Positions 1 through 6,890 of a stretch of 6,988 nt of DNA are shown here, one piece after another. The DNA is from Pseudomonadota bacterium. Lineage in GTDB: Bacteria; Pseudomonadota; Alphaproteobacteria; Rhizobiales; Xanthobacteraceae. Every line of letters starts with the position of its first letter. The stretch's first letter is position 1. The stretch spans positions 1 through 6,988 of the forward strand of contig JAJYAH010000362.1 of the NCBI GenBank assembly GCA_021779635.1, in the 5' to 3' direction. The position numbers and the translations under genes are program-made. The notes beneath the pieces were generated by a model. It was not told the origin of the DNA. It saw only the letters and a program-made list of their open reading frames with translations, and did not search any database.

Positions 1-205
1 CCGCGCATTTGCTCGTAAGGTCGTCCAAACGTCCACGGATTGCTAAACGCAAACTGGAAAGATATCCAGTCGTCCCGACAGCTTAATATTTATTTTAAAG
101 AACTTGGAACCGATTGATTCAAAAAAGATTTGCGGCTTTGTACATTGACAAAGGTTGTGACCCTTTCTAACGAGGGTTGTATTTCTGTAGGGGCTTGGAC
201 GAGTA
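1..205. other. Non-coding leader upstream of the gene cluster
   Basis: No convincing gene is visible here. The stretch around 85-130 is AT-rich, in contrast to the GC-rich genes that follow, as is common in promoter regions. All three forward frames hit a stop early (16-18, 44-46 and 84-86). The third could be the tail of an upstream gene ending at 86, but about 28 residues without a recognisable motif cannot establish that. The first gene cannot extend into this region, because an in-frame TAG lies at 188-190. Confidence 0.6.
136..173 (+). promoter_or_regulatory. Candidate promoter with overlapping inverted repeat
   Basis: A perfect TTGACA (145-150) lies 17 bp upstream of TAACGA (168-173), a poor -10 match. 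This gives a sigma-70-like layout about 30 bp before the first start codon. A perfect 6-bp inverted repeat with a 6-nt spacer, CTTTGT (136-141) and ACAAAG (148-153), overlaps the -35 element, where a repressor or activator could bind. A short direct repeat GGTTGT occurs at 153-158 and 175-180, 22 bp apart and so on the same face of the helix. These short matches could arise by chance. The position before a long operon-like run is the main support. Confidence 0.35.
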
Positions 206-1237
206 ATGTGGGATTTGGTGACAGGGGGAGCCGGGTTCATCGGCAGCCACTTGGTCGATCGGCTTTTAGCCGAGGGACGCCGCGTGCGTGTGCTAGACAA
301 TTTCGTGGTCGGCAGGCGAACAAACCTCGATCAGCACGCTGGAAATCCTGCGCTAGAAATCATCGAGTGCGATGTCGCCGATAAGCCTGCGGTGATGACC
401 GTCTGTGCCGGCGTTGAGCGCATTTTTCATTTGGCCGCGCGTGCTGACGTGGTCCCGTCGATCCAAAACCCGGAAGCCTATTTTCGCGCCAATGTCGACG
501 GCACCTTCGCAGTTCTCGAAGGCGCGCGAGCGCATGGTGTCAAACGCATGGTCTACGTCGCGTCCTCGTCATGCTATGGCATACCGGACGTCTATCCGAC
601 GCCGGAGACCACCGTCGCCGATGCGCGCTATCCCTATGCGCTTACCAAATATCTCGGCGAGCAGCTCGCGATGCATTGGGCCGACATTTATAAACTACCC
701 TGCGCCTCGGTGCGCTTTTTCAACGTCTATGGCCCCCGGGCCCGCACCAGCGGTACCTACGGCGCCGTTTTCGGGGTTTTTCTCGCCCAATTGCTTTCGA
801 ACAAGCCGCTTACGGTTGTCGGCGACGGCGAACAGACCCGCGATTTCACCTTCGTCAGCGACGCTGTCGACGCGCTAGTCACGGTCGCCAACAGCGACAA
901 GGTGGGCGAGATCTACAATGTGGGCAGCGGCAAGCCGGTCAGCGTCAATGAACTGGTCCGGCTGCTTGGCTCTCCTGCCACCGTCAATATTCCCAAGCGT
1001 CCCGGCGAGCCCGACTGCACCTGGGCCGACATCACGAAAATCCGGCTGGAACTCGGCTGGGAACCGAAAATCCGTATTGCTGAAGGCGTGAAAATTATAT
1101 CTGAGAACATGGATTACTGGCGGGACGCCCCGGTCTGGACCGTGTCGAGCATTGCCGATGCCACGGCCGATTGGTTCAAATATTTGGGCTTGCCCCCCGA
1201 ACAAAGCGGGCAGCGGTCGTCGTCCCATGGATGTTGA
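206..1237 (+). CDS. NAD-dependent epimerase/dehydratase (extended SDR), UDP-sugar type
   Basis: This 343-residue cytoplasmic enzyme probably epimerises or dehydrates a nucleotide sugar using bound NAD. The N-terminal Rossmann motif GxxGxxG is G7-G10-G13 within TGGAGFIG, followed by Asp31, which should bind the adenosine ribose. The catalytic triad region is intact: Ser120-122 in ASSSCYG and Tyr144-xxx-Lys148 in YALTK. The stretch RFFNVYGPR (170-178) and the C-terminal substrate domain resemble UDP-GlcNAc/UDP-glucose 4-epimerases of the WbpP/GalE group. ATG 206 is the only reasonable start, since an in-frame stop sits at 188-190 and the dinucleotide motif begins at residue 6. A weak purine-rich stretch (189-203) serves as the ribosome site. 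About 30 residues at the C-terminus extend beyond the conserved fold. It is first in an apparent operon with HldE-like and GmhA-like genes, so its substrate may be an NDP-heptose-like sugar. The family is secure and the substrate is not. Confidence 0.92.
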   Translation: MWDLVTGGAGFIGSHLVDRLLAEGRRVRVLDNFVVGRRTNLDQHAGNPALEIIECDVADKPAVMTVCAGVERIFHLAARADVVPSIQNPEAYFRANVDGTFAVLEGARAHGVKRMVYVASSSCYGIPDVYPTPETTVADARYPYALTKYLGEQLAMHWADIYKLPCASVRFFNVYGPRARTSGTYGAVFGVFLAQLLSNKPLTVVGDGEQTRDFTFVSDAVDALVTVANSDKVGEIYNVGSGKPVSVNELVRLLGSPATVNIPKRPGEPDCTWADITKIRLELGWEPKIRIAEGVKIISENMDYWRDAPVWTVSSIADATADWFKYLGLPPEQSGQRSSSHGC

Positions 1238-1262
1238 GACCGCTGAGGCTGAGTGCGCCGGC

Positions 1263-2804
1263 ATGAACATGATCAAAACCGGGTCGAAGATCCTGACGGT
1301 TGCCGAGATCGCAGCGCAGACGCGGAAATTTCGCGCCGGTGGACTCACGGTCGTTCAGGCCCATGGCACCTTTGACCTGCTGCATCTCGGACATGTTCGG
1401 CATCTGGAGGCCGCCCGCGGGCTCGGCGACGTGCTTGTCGTGACCATCACCGCCGATCGCTTCGTGAACAAGGGACCTGGCCGGCCGGTGTTCACCGAAG
1501 CGCTTCGCGCCGAGATGCTGGCCGCGCTTCATTTCGTCAGCTATGTGGCGATATCGGAGGCGTCCGACGCCATCAGCGCGATCGAGGCGATCCGGCCCAA
1601 CGTTTACGCCAAGGGGAGCGACTACCAGAATCCCGACGGCGACGTGACTGGAAAGATCACGCTCGAGCGCAACGCCGTCGAAGCGCATGGCGGATCGATC
1701 CAGTTCACCGATGAAATCACCTTCAGTTCCACCGAGCTAATCAATCGGCACTTCAATCTGTTCGAGCCACATGTCCGCGACCACCTCTCCGGACTCCGCG
1801 ATGGCGGCGGCCTCAATGCAGTGCTGGGATTTATCGAACAGATCAAGGACTATCGCGTCGTTCTCGTCGGCGACGCCATCATCGACGAGTATCAGTATGT
1901 ACTTCCGATGGGCAAACCGCCCAAGGAACACATCATCGCCACGCGATACCAGGACACCGAAATATTCGCTGGCGGGGTATTTGCCGCCGCCAACCATGTG
2001 GCTTCCTTCTGCAAGGAAGTGCACGTTGTCACCTGCCTTGGGGGTGATCACAGCCACGAGGAGCTGGTCAGAAATTCGCTGAAGCCGAACGTGAAGCTGC
2101 ACGCTATGTATCGCCCGAATTCACCGACCACGCTGAAACGGCGATTCGTCGATCCGTCCTCGATACGCAAGCTGTTCGAAGTCTACCACATGAACGACGA
2201 GCCGCTGACGATCGACCTCGAGAAACAGTTGCAATCCCATATCAGGGAGCTGTGCCCGACCGCCGATGTCGTGATCTCGACCGATTTCGGCCATGGATTG
2301 ATCGGACCGCAGATCGTCGCCGAGCTGGTGTCCTGCTCCCAGTTCCTGGCAGTCAATACCCAGAGCAACAGCGCCAACATGGGCTACAATCTGATCACCA
2401 GGTATCCGCGCGCCGACTATATCTGCATCGACGGACCGGAGGCCCGCTTGGCGCTGAGTGATCGCATTTCGTCCGCCGGGGATATCGTCTATCATCTTGC
2501 CGCGCGGCTGACGGAATGCTCGAAACTGATCGTCACCCAGGGCAAGCACGGCTGCGTCACGTTCGAGCGCGGCCAGGAGGCGGTCCATACCATTCCAGCG
2601 GTGGCGCGAAAGATCGTCGACACGGTCGGCGCGGGAGATGCGTTTCTCGCGGTGACGTCGCCGCTGGTTGCAGCTGGGACCCCGATGAATCTTGTGGGAT
2701 TTATCGGCAACGTGGTGGGCGCGTTGCAGGTAGCAATCGTAGGCAACCGCCATTCGGTCGACAAGGCGGCCTTAGTCAAGGGCGTGACCGGCCTTCTGAA
2801 ATAG
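1263..2804 (+). CDS. HldE-like bifunctional nucleotidyltransferase + PfkB-family sugar kinase (reversed domain order)
   Basis: This 513-residue protein has two domains. Residues about 28-165 form a cytidylyltransferase-like nucleotidyltransferase, with GTFDLLHLGH (35-44) matching the HxGH nucleotide-binding motif and FSSTELINR (154-162) matching the ISSTxxR motif. Residues about 198-513 form a PfkB/ribokinase-type kinase, with GDAIIDEY (203-210), a GG-rich substrate loop (237-246) and DTVGAGDAF (453-461) carrying the catalytic Asp459. E. coli HldE has the same two activities in the opposite order, kinase first. The predicted roles are phosphorylation of a sugar phosphate at C1 and transfer of a nucleotide to the sugar 1-phosphate. 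The sugar is probably a heptose, given the SIS isomerase next door, but neither sugar nor nucleotide can be read from sequence. The start is uncertain: ATG 1263 (chosen for its GAG-rich upstream and normal lead length), 1269, or 1227, which would overlap the previous gene by 11 bp. The frame stays open back to 1152. Confidence 0.9.
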   Translation: MNMIKTGSKILTVAEIAAQTRKFRAGGLTVVQAHGTFDLLHLGHVRHLEAARGLGDVLVVTITADRFVNKGPGRPVFTEALRAEMLAALHFVSYVAISEASDAISAIEAIRPNVYAKGSDYQNPDGDVTGKITLERNAVEAHGGSIQFTDEITFSSTELINRHFNLFEPHVRDHLSGLRDGGGLNAVLGFIEQIKDYRVVLVGDAIIDEYQYVLPMGKPPKEHIIATRYQDTEIFAGGVFAAANHVASFCKEVHVVTCLGGDHSHEELVRNSLKPNVKLHAMYRPNSPTTLKRRFVDPSSIRKLFEVYHMNDEPLTIDLEKQLQSHIRELCPTADVVISTDFGHGLIGPQIVAELVSCSQFLAVNTQSNSANMGYNLITRYPRADYICIDGPEARLALSDRISSAGDIVYHLAARLTECSKLIVTQGKHGCVTFERGQEAVHTIPAVARKIVDTVGAGDAFLAVTSPLVAAGTPMNLVGFIGNVVGALQVAIVGNRHSVDKAALVKGVTGLLK

Positions 2805-2807
2805 GAG
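2803..2807 (+). promoter_or_regulatory. Strong Shine-Dalgarno overlapping the upstream stop codon
   Basis: AGGAG lies 7 nt before ATG 2815 and shares two bases with the TAG stop (2802-2804) of the nucleotidyltransferase-kinase gene. Ribosomes finishing that gene sit directly on the initiation site of the isomerase gene. This fits coupled translation of the two proteins and fixes the downstream start at 2815. Confidence 0.75.
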
Positions 2808-2814
2808 TTGGGGA

Positions 2815-3438
2815 ATGCGCGAGAGGCTAAGCCCGTATTTCGACACCTTGTTCAAGGCAACGCGCGAAGCTGAATGCACCGCCGACGGCGGCGAAAGCAT
2901 CAGCCTAGACGCTGCCCTGGGACAAGTCTGCAAAATCTGCCACGTCGCGCACGACGGTGGCAACAAGGTGATGTTCATTGGCAACGGCGGCAGCATGGGG
3001 ATCGCGACCCATATGGCGATCGATTTTTCCAAGAATGGTGGAATGCGGGCAACGGCTTTCGGCGACGGCGCCGTGTTGACGTGCCTTGGAAACGATCTTG
3101 GCTATGAAAATGTGTTTGCCAGCCAGATCGAGTGGCATGGACGCGCCGGGGATGTCTTGATTGCGATCAGTTCGTCCGGAAAGTCGCCTAATATCCTGAA
3201 CGGGGTTCAGGCCGCCCGGTCCCATGGTTGCAAAGTCGTGACATTCTCGGGATTTCGGGAAGACAATCCGCTGCGCAAGGCGGGTAATGTCAATTTCTAT
3301 GTTCGGGCGATGCAGTATGGGTTCGTCGAAGTGGCCCATCAGGCGATCCTGCACGGGATCCTCGATATCGACATGGGTTGGAAATCGGGCCATGAGTCCC
3401 GTGACTTTCGGATTCTAAGGGAGAAGGACCAGGAATGA
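2815..3438 (+). CDS. SIS-domain sugar-phosphate isomerase, GmhA-like
   Basis: This 207-residue cytoplasmic protein resembles sedoheptulose-7-phosphate isomerase, which makes D-glycero-D-manno-heptose 7-phosphate at the start of the heptose pathway. Visible SIS features are GNGGS (56-60), the GNDLGYE stretch (92-98, compare GNDFGF in E. coli GmhA), and the phosphate-binding serine loop SSSGKS (119-124). Aligned by eye to E. coli GmhA, His61 corresponds to His66 and His180 to His180. Catalytic Glu65 corresponds to Asp70 and Gln172 to Glu172. The quartet is therefore H/D/E/H rather than H/E/Q/H. The protein may belong to a distinct isomerase subfamily found in polysaccharide clusters, perhaps with another ketose phosphate as substrate. 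Length is close to GmhA (192 residues in E. coli) plus a short tail. An AGGAG site precedes the start, and the stop overlaps the next start as ATGA. The fold is secure and the exact reaction is not. Confidence 0.88.
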   Translation: MRERLSPYFDTLFKATREAECTADGGESISLDAALGQVCKICHVAHDGGNKVMFIGNGGSMGIATHMAIDFSKNGGMRATAFGDGAVLTCLGNDLGYENVFASQIEWHGRAGDVLIAISSSGKSPNILNGVQAARSHGCKVVTFSGFREDNPLRKAGNVNFYVRAMQYGFVEVAHQAILHGILDIDMGWKSGHESRDFRILREKDQE

Positions 3439-4436
3439 GCAATCGATTCAAGCGCGTCATGGTAACGGGCGGCGCCGGCTACGTTGGATCGAGCCTGGTC
3501 CCCAAATTGCTCGCGGCCGGTTATTCGGTCTCCGTCCTCGATCTCTATCTTTACGGCGACGATCTGTTCAAGGATTTGAGGAGCAATCCCGAACTGCGCG
3601 AGGTGAAAGGTGATTTGCGCGATCCCGAAAGCGTCGTACGGGCGCTCGAAGGCTGCGACGCCGTGATTCACCTCGCCTGCATATCCAACGATCCATCGTT
3701 CGATCTCGATCCCAACCTCGGAAAATCGATCAATTTCGACTGCTTCCGGCCGCTGATCAAGGCGAGCAAGGACGCCGGCGTCAAGCGCTTCATCTACGCC
3801 TCTTCTTCTTCCGTCTACGGCATCAAGGACGACCCGAACGTCACCGAGGATTTGCCGCTCGAGCCGCTCACGGACTATTCGAAGTTCAAAGCGATGTGCG
3901 AGGACGTGCTGGAGGAGGAGCGCGAACCCGGCTTCGTCGCCGTCACGCTTCGGCCGGCGACAGTTTGCGGTTACGCTCCACGGCTGAGACTGGATCTCAC
4001 GGTCAACATCCTGACCAACCTCGCGATCACAAACCGCAGAATCACCGTTTTCGGCGGCGAGCAATTACGTCCCAATCTTCACGTCGAGGACATGACCGAC
4101 CTCTATCTCCGCTTACTTGAAGCCGACGATACGACGGTGGACGGAAAAATCTGGAATGCGGGATATCACAACCTTAAGGTTCGCGAAATCGCCGACATGG
4201 TGCGCGAGCGGGTCGGCGACAACGTCCAGATCGTCGTGACCCCGACCGACGATCATCGCTCCTATCACGTTTCATCCGAAAAAATTTACCGCGAACTCGG
4301 CTTCCAGGCCAAGCGGACCGTCAGCGACGCGATCCTGGATTTGAAGGCGGCGTTCGATGCGGGCAAGGTCCCGAATTCAATGACCGACGACAAGTACTAC
4401 AACATCAAACGCATGCAGTCGGTTCACCTGCGTTGA
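3435..4436 (+). CDS. NAD-dependent epimerase/dehydratase (second, divergent extended SDR)
   Basis: This 333-residue enzyme is predicted to modify an NDP-sugar in the cytoplasm. It has the extended-SDR layout: TGGAGYVG (11-18) with GxxGxxG, Asp36 at the end of the second strand, the serine-rich SSSSVYG (123-129), and the catalytic Tyr148-xxx-Lys152 in YSKFK. RPATVCGYAPRLRLDL (173-188) and LRPNLHVEDM (211-220) replace the 'FNVYGP' and 'RDFxxVxD' stretches of the first SDR gene in this window. The two are therefore different subfamilies rather than a recent duplication, and probably carry out successive steps. The gene overlaps the isomerase gene by 4 bp (ATGA). AAGGA (3424-3428) lies 6 nt before the ATG, which supports this start and translational coupling. 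The substrate is unknown. Epimerase, dehydratase and reductase activities all occur in this superfamily. Confidence 0.9.
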   Translation: MSNRFKRVMVTGGAGYVGSSLVPKLLAAGYSVSVLDLYLYGDDLFKDLRSNPELREVKGDLRDPESVVRALEGCDAVIHLACISNDPSFDLDPNLGKSINFDCFRPLIKASKDAGVKRFIYASSSSVYGIKDDPNVTEDLPLEPLTDYSKFKAMCEDVLEEEREPGFVAVTLRPATVCGYAPRLRLDLTVNILTNLAITNRRITVFGGEQLRPNLHVEDMTDLYLRLLEADDTTVDGKIWNAGYHNLKVREIADMVRERVGDNVQIVVTPTDDHRSYHVSSEKIYRELGFQAKRTVSDAILDLKAAFDAGKVPNSMTDDKYYNIKRMQSVHLR

Positions 4437-4474
4437 AAACAACGGGACTAGTCATCTAGGTTCACAGGAACGCG

Positions 4475-6505
4475 ATGCGTCGGCCGCCAAGCAATATTCA
4501 GATTTTGCTGCCGGTCTGGGGCACGCGTTACACGCGCGATTTTCTTGAGCTGTGTCTGCCGTCGCTGCTGGCTCCCAGCAATATCCCGGCGCTGTCGAAA
4601 CTGGCGCGATGTTCGCTGGTGTTGCTGGCGCCGGTTCGGGATGCTGCGATGATCAGGCAGAGCCCGTTATGGGGCCTGCTGCGGCGTCAATGCGAGATTC
4701 GCATTGAGCCGATCGATGCTCTGGTCAGCGAGTCCAGCTCGACCGTGCTGACGCTGGCTTATGCCCTGGCGATCCGGGCGGCGGGGCCGCAGGCGCCCGA
4801 TACCTGCTTCGTTCCCCTGGTCGCCGATTATGTACTTTCCGACGGCTCCCTGTTGCGGGTAGTCGAGCGCATATTTGCCGGCGCCAGCGCTGTGCTGGCG
4901 GGAAATTTCCTGATCGAGCGCGAGACCGCGCTTGCGGTACTGCAGCAAAACAAGGATGGCGAAGGGGTGCTGGCCGTCGGCGCGCGGGCTTTGGTCGAGC
5001 TCTCGCTCGGGGCCCTGCATCCGGCCACACAGGCTCAGATGGTTGACGTCGGCAGCCGCTGCGACCCGCTCACCAACCGGCTGTTCTGGCGTGTCGACGA
5101 CCACTGCATGGTTGGCCGTTTTTTCCTCATGCATATGATCGCGATCCGCCCCGAAATTTCCGATTTCGTCATCGCTGCGTCATCCGACTACAGCCTGGTC
5201 CCCGAGCTTTGCCCTTCCGGCGAGGTCGTGCGCATGACGGATTCGGACGATTATTTTGCCGTCGAATGCCAGCCCCGGGGCTCCTCGCTTCTCCCGCCGT
5301 CCGCCACGGCGCTCGAACCGCGTTCGCTGGCCGACGGCATTGCGCCCTGGGCGACGGCTCTGCATCGCGAAAACGCCGGGCATGCGCTGGTGTTTCATTG
5401 CGGCCGGCCCTCGCCGCGGCTGGAGCAGACCATCGCCCGCTCCGGGGCCCTGGTTTCGCAGGTCGACGCGCGGTTGAGCGCAAAGCCACCGATGCCGTTT
5501 CGCCATCATCCGCTCTGGCGTCGCGCGCTGGACCATCATGCGACCACCGCCCGGATCGAACAGGACCCGGCGCGTCTGGCCGCGATCACCGCAGACCCCT
5601 CGATCGCATCGGCGACCGGGCTCGGCGGCGTTTCGCGCTGGCGCGCCGTCCTTTTGGGGCGCGCGCCGTGTTTTCGGCCGTGGCATCCGCGCTGGATCGA
5701 CGCCGGGGCCTTGAAGCAAAATCTAGCGGCCGTCGCGGTGAATGCGCGGGTCGCCGTGGTGGCGGACGTCCCGGCCCGGGTCCGGCTCTGGCTGGAGCGC
5801 GCGGCGCTTGCCGGCGGCGCCGTGTCGGTGACCCATCTCCGCTGTGATGAGCTGGCGGCGACCGGCGCAGCGCCGGCAGCGTTCGATTGCTGCCTGTTTC
5901 TTGCCCCGGACCTGGCATCCGCCGAACCGCCGAACACGCTTTCATGCCTCGCGCCGCTGGTGCGGCCGGGAGGCGCGGTGGTGCTCGGCATCGGCCAGAT
6001 ATTTTCCGATGGCGTCGGCGCGCTGCTGCCGCTGGCGCCGCCACCCGAAACGGTCCCGGGTGATCGCATGGCGCTCGAAAGCAGTGCGCGCGTGCCGGCT
6101 GGACCGCGGCGCATCGCGGTGCAGCAGGCAATGATGCGGTTTGCGCGAAAATTTTCCGGCCCGTTCTCGATCGTCTCGCTGTGGTGGCTGGCGGCGGCGG
6201 GAGGGTTGGCGGCCGTCAGTCTGTGCTATAATAGGGCTCTGGTCGGACGGGGGCCGGCGGCGGGACGGTTGCACTTCACGAGCCTGTTCTTCACGTTCAG
6301 GCGTTCCGCACTCGAAACGATGGATGGCGCCAGCCGGCATCAGCGGGCCGGGGCAGATACGCGCTGCTCGATCGAAGGTCGGCGAAACCCAGCAAAAAGT
6401 CTGCCAAACTTGAACAGCATTTCAAATGGACGAGGGTGGCAGATCCTTTCAACGGGATTCGTAACCTCGCAGGATGCTGCCGGATACGCGGCGCGGGAAC
6501 GATAA
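4475..6505 (+). CDS. Large protein of unknown function: glycosyltransferase-like N-terminus, degenerate methyltransferase-like C-terminus
   Basis: I do not recognise a characterised family for this 676-residue protein. Residues about 8-265 begin with ILLPVWGTRYTRDFLE and contain ADYVLSDGSLLRVVERI (117-133) and a DSDDYF stretch (256-261). This architecture is reminiscent of GT-A glycosyltransferases, but no firm DxD metal site can be assigned. Residues about 420-505 resemble the later half of a class I methyltransferase fold (FDCCLFLAPDL, then LVRPGGAVVLGIG), without a convincing glycine-rich SAM loop. A hydrophobic segment (564-586) could be a membrane or membrane-associated helix. The last roughly 60 residues show weaker codon bias and may be a non-conserved tail. 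AGGAA (4466-4470) lies only 4 nt before the ATG. The gene follows the sugar-nucleotide genes after 37 bp, and a homologous gene starts just downstream. A role in transferring or decorating the sugar made by the operon is plausible but unproven. Confidence 0.7.
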   Translation: MRRPPSNIQILLPVWGTRYTRDFLELCLPSLLAPSNIPALSKLARCSLVLLAPVRDAAMIRQSPLWGLLRRQCEIRIEPIDALVSESSSTVLTLAYALAIRAAGPQAPDTCFVPLVADYVLSDGSLLRVVERIFAGASAVLAGNFLIERETALAVLQQNKDGEGVLAVGARALVELSLGALHPATQAQMVDVGSRCDPLTNRLFWRVDDHCMVGRFFLMHMIAIRPEISDFVIAASSDYSLVPELCPSGEVVRMTDSDDYFAVECQPRGSSLLPPSATALEPRSLADGIAPWATALHRENAGHALVFHCGRPSPRLEQTIARSGALVSQVDARLSAKPPMPFRHHPLWRRALDHHATTARIEQDPARLAAITADPSIASATGLGGVSRWRAVLLGRAPCFRPWHPRWIDAGALKQNLAAVAVNARVAVVADVPARVRLWLERAALAGGAVSVTHLRCDELAATGAAPAAFDCCLFLAPDLASAEPPNTLSCLAPLVRPGGAVVLGIGQIFSDGVGALLPLAPPPETVPGDRMALESSARVPAGPRRIAVQQAMMRFARKFSGPFSIVSLWWLAAAGGLAAVSLCYNRALVGRGPAAGRLHFTSLFFTFRRSALETMDGASRHQRAGADTRCSIEGRRNPAKSLPNLNSISNGRGWQILSTGFVTSQDAAGYAARER

Positions 6506-6508
6506 GTG

Positions 6509-6890
6509 ATGAACATCCAGCCTTCCATCAGCGATGTGGCCGTCGGGCAGGCGGTGGCGATCGAACGGCCGCCGCTGAAAAAGATCCGCTGCCTGGTGCC
6601 GATCTGGGGCTACGCCTACGTCAAGAAGTTTCTTGAAGTCGGGCTCCCGACCTGGCTTGCCGACGGCAATCTGCCGGCGATCTCGCGCATGGTTGAGACG
6701 GAATTCGTTCTGCTCACCAGCCGGGAAGACGAGATCTATCTGCGCGCGCATCCGGGTTTCAAACGGCTGTCGGCGATCTGCCAGACCACGGTTCATTTTG
6801 TCGACCATCTGATCACCGGGACCAATTACTCGACGACGATTACCCTCGCCTATGCCGAAGCCATCCGCGCCACCGGCGACGACATGCTAG
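6509..6890 (+). pseudogene. 5' fragment of a second gene of the same N-terminal family, interrupted by an insertion sequence
   Basis: From ATG 6509 the frame encodes about 127 residues that align with the start of the preceding large protein. LVPIWGYAYVKKFLE (29-43) matches its LLPVWGTRYTRDFLE. Further shared positions are LP..LA..N.PA.S, a VLL strand, a conserved Cys, and S-T-x-x-T-L-A-Y-A-x-A-I-R-A near residues 108-121. The similarity stops at residue 127 (base 6889), just before the point where the paralog has its DTCFVPLVADYVLSDGS block. The following DNA looks like the end of an IS element. The frame stays open through the IS to the window edge, so any product would carry foreign residues. 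GGGAA (6495-6499) is a reasonable ribosome site, and GTG 6506 is an alternative start. The rest of the gene may lie beyond the IS, outside this window. The function is as uncertain as that of its neighbour. Confidence 0.75.

Noticed and set aside
1..86. Possible C-terminal end of an upstream gene (stop at 84-86)
   Set aside because: The roughly 28 residues before the stop show no motif and the region is AT-rich, so a coding call cannot be supported.
43..300. Reverse-strand open frame of 85 codons across the leader
   Set aside because: It overlaps the well-supported start of the first SDR gene, has no recognisable motif, and fits chance opening of an antisense frame.
1152..1262. Upstream extension of the nucleotidyltransferase-kinase gene to ATG 1152
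   Set aside because: It would overlap the SDR gene by 86 bp, and the added residues read like an out-of-frame shadow. Starts at 1263/1269, or at most 1227, fit the expected N-terminus better.
4882..4910. Hairpin CGCCAGC-GCTGT-GCTGGCG followed by the palindrome GGAAATTTCC
   Set aside because: It lies inside a continuous coding region and has no downstream T-run, so it is unlikely to be a terminator. It encodes an ordinary Ala/Gly-rich stretch.
5536..6131. Long antisense open frames (180-190 codons) opposite the large protein
   Set aside because: Their Arg/Ala/Pro/Ser-rich composition is what GC-rich coding DNA gives in antisense frames. The forward frame carries fold-like motifs and continuous codon bias.
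6206..6232. Perfect TATAAT (6227-6232) inside the large gene, as an internal promoter for the next gene
   Set aside because: The only upstream -35 candidate (TTGGCG, 6206-6211) gives a 15-bp spacer, and the site lies about 280 bp before the next start. One hexamer is not enough evidence.
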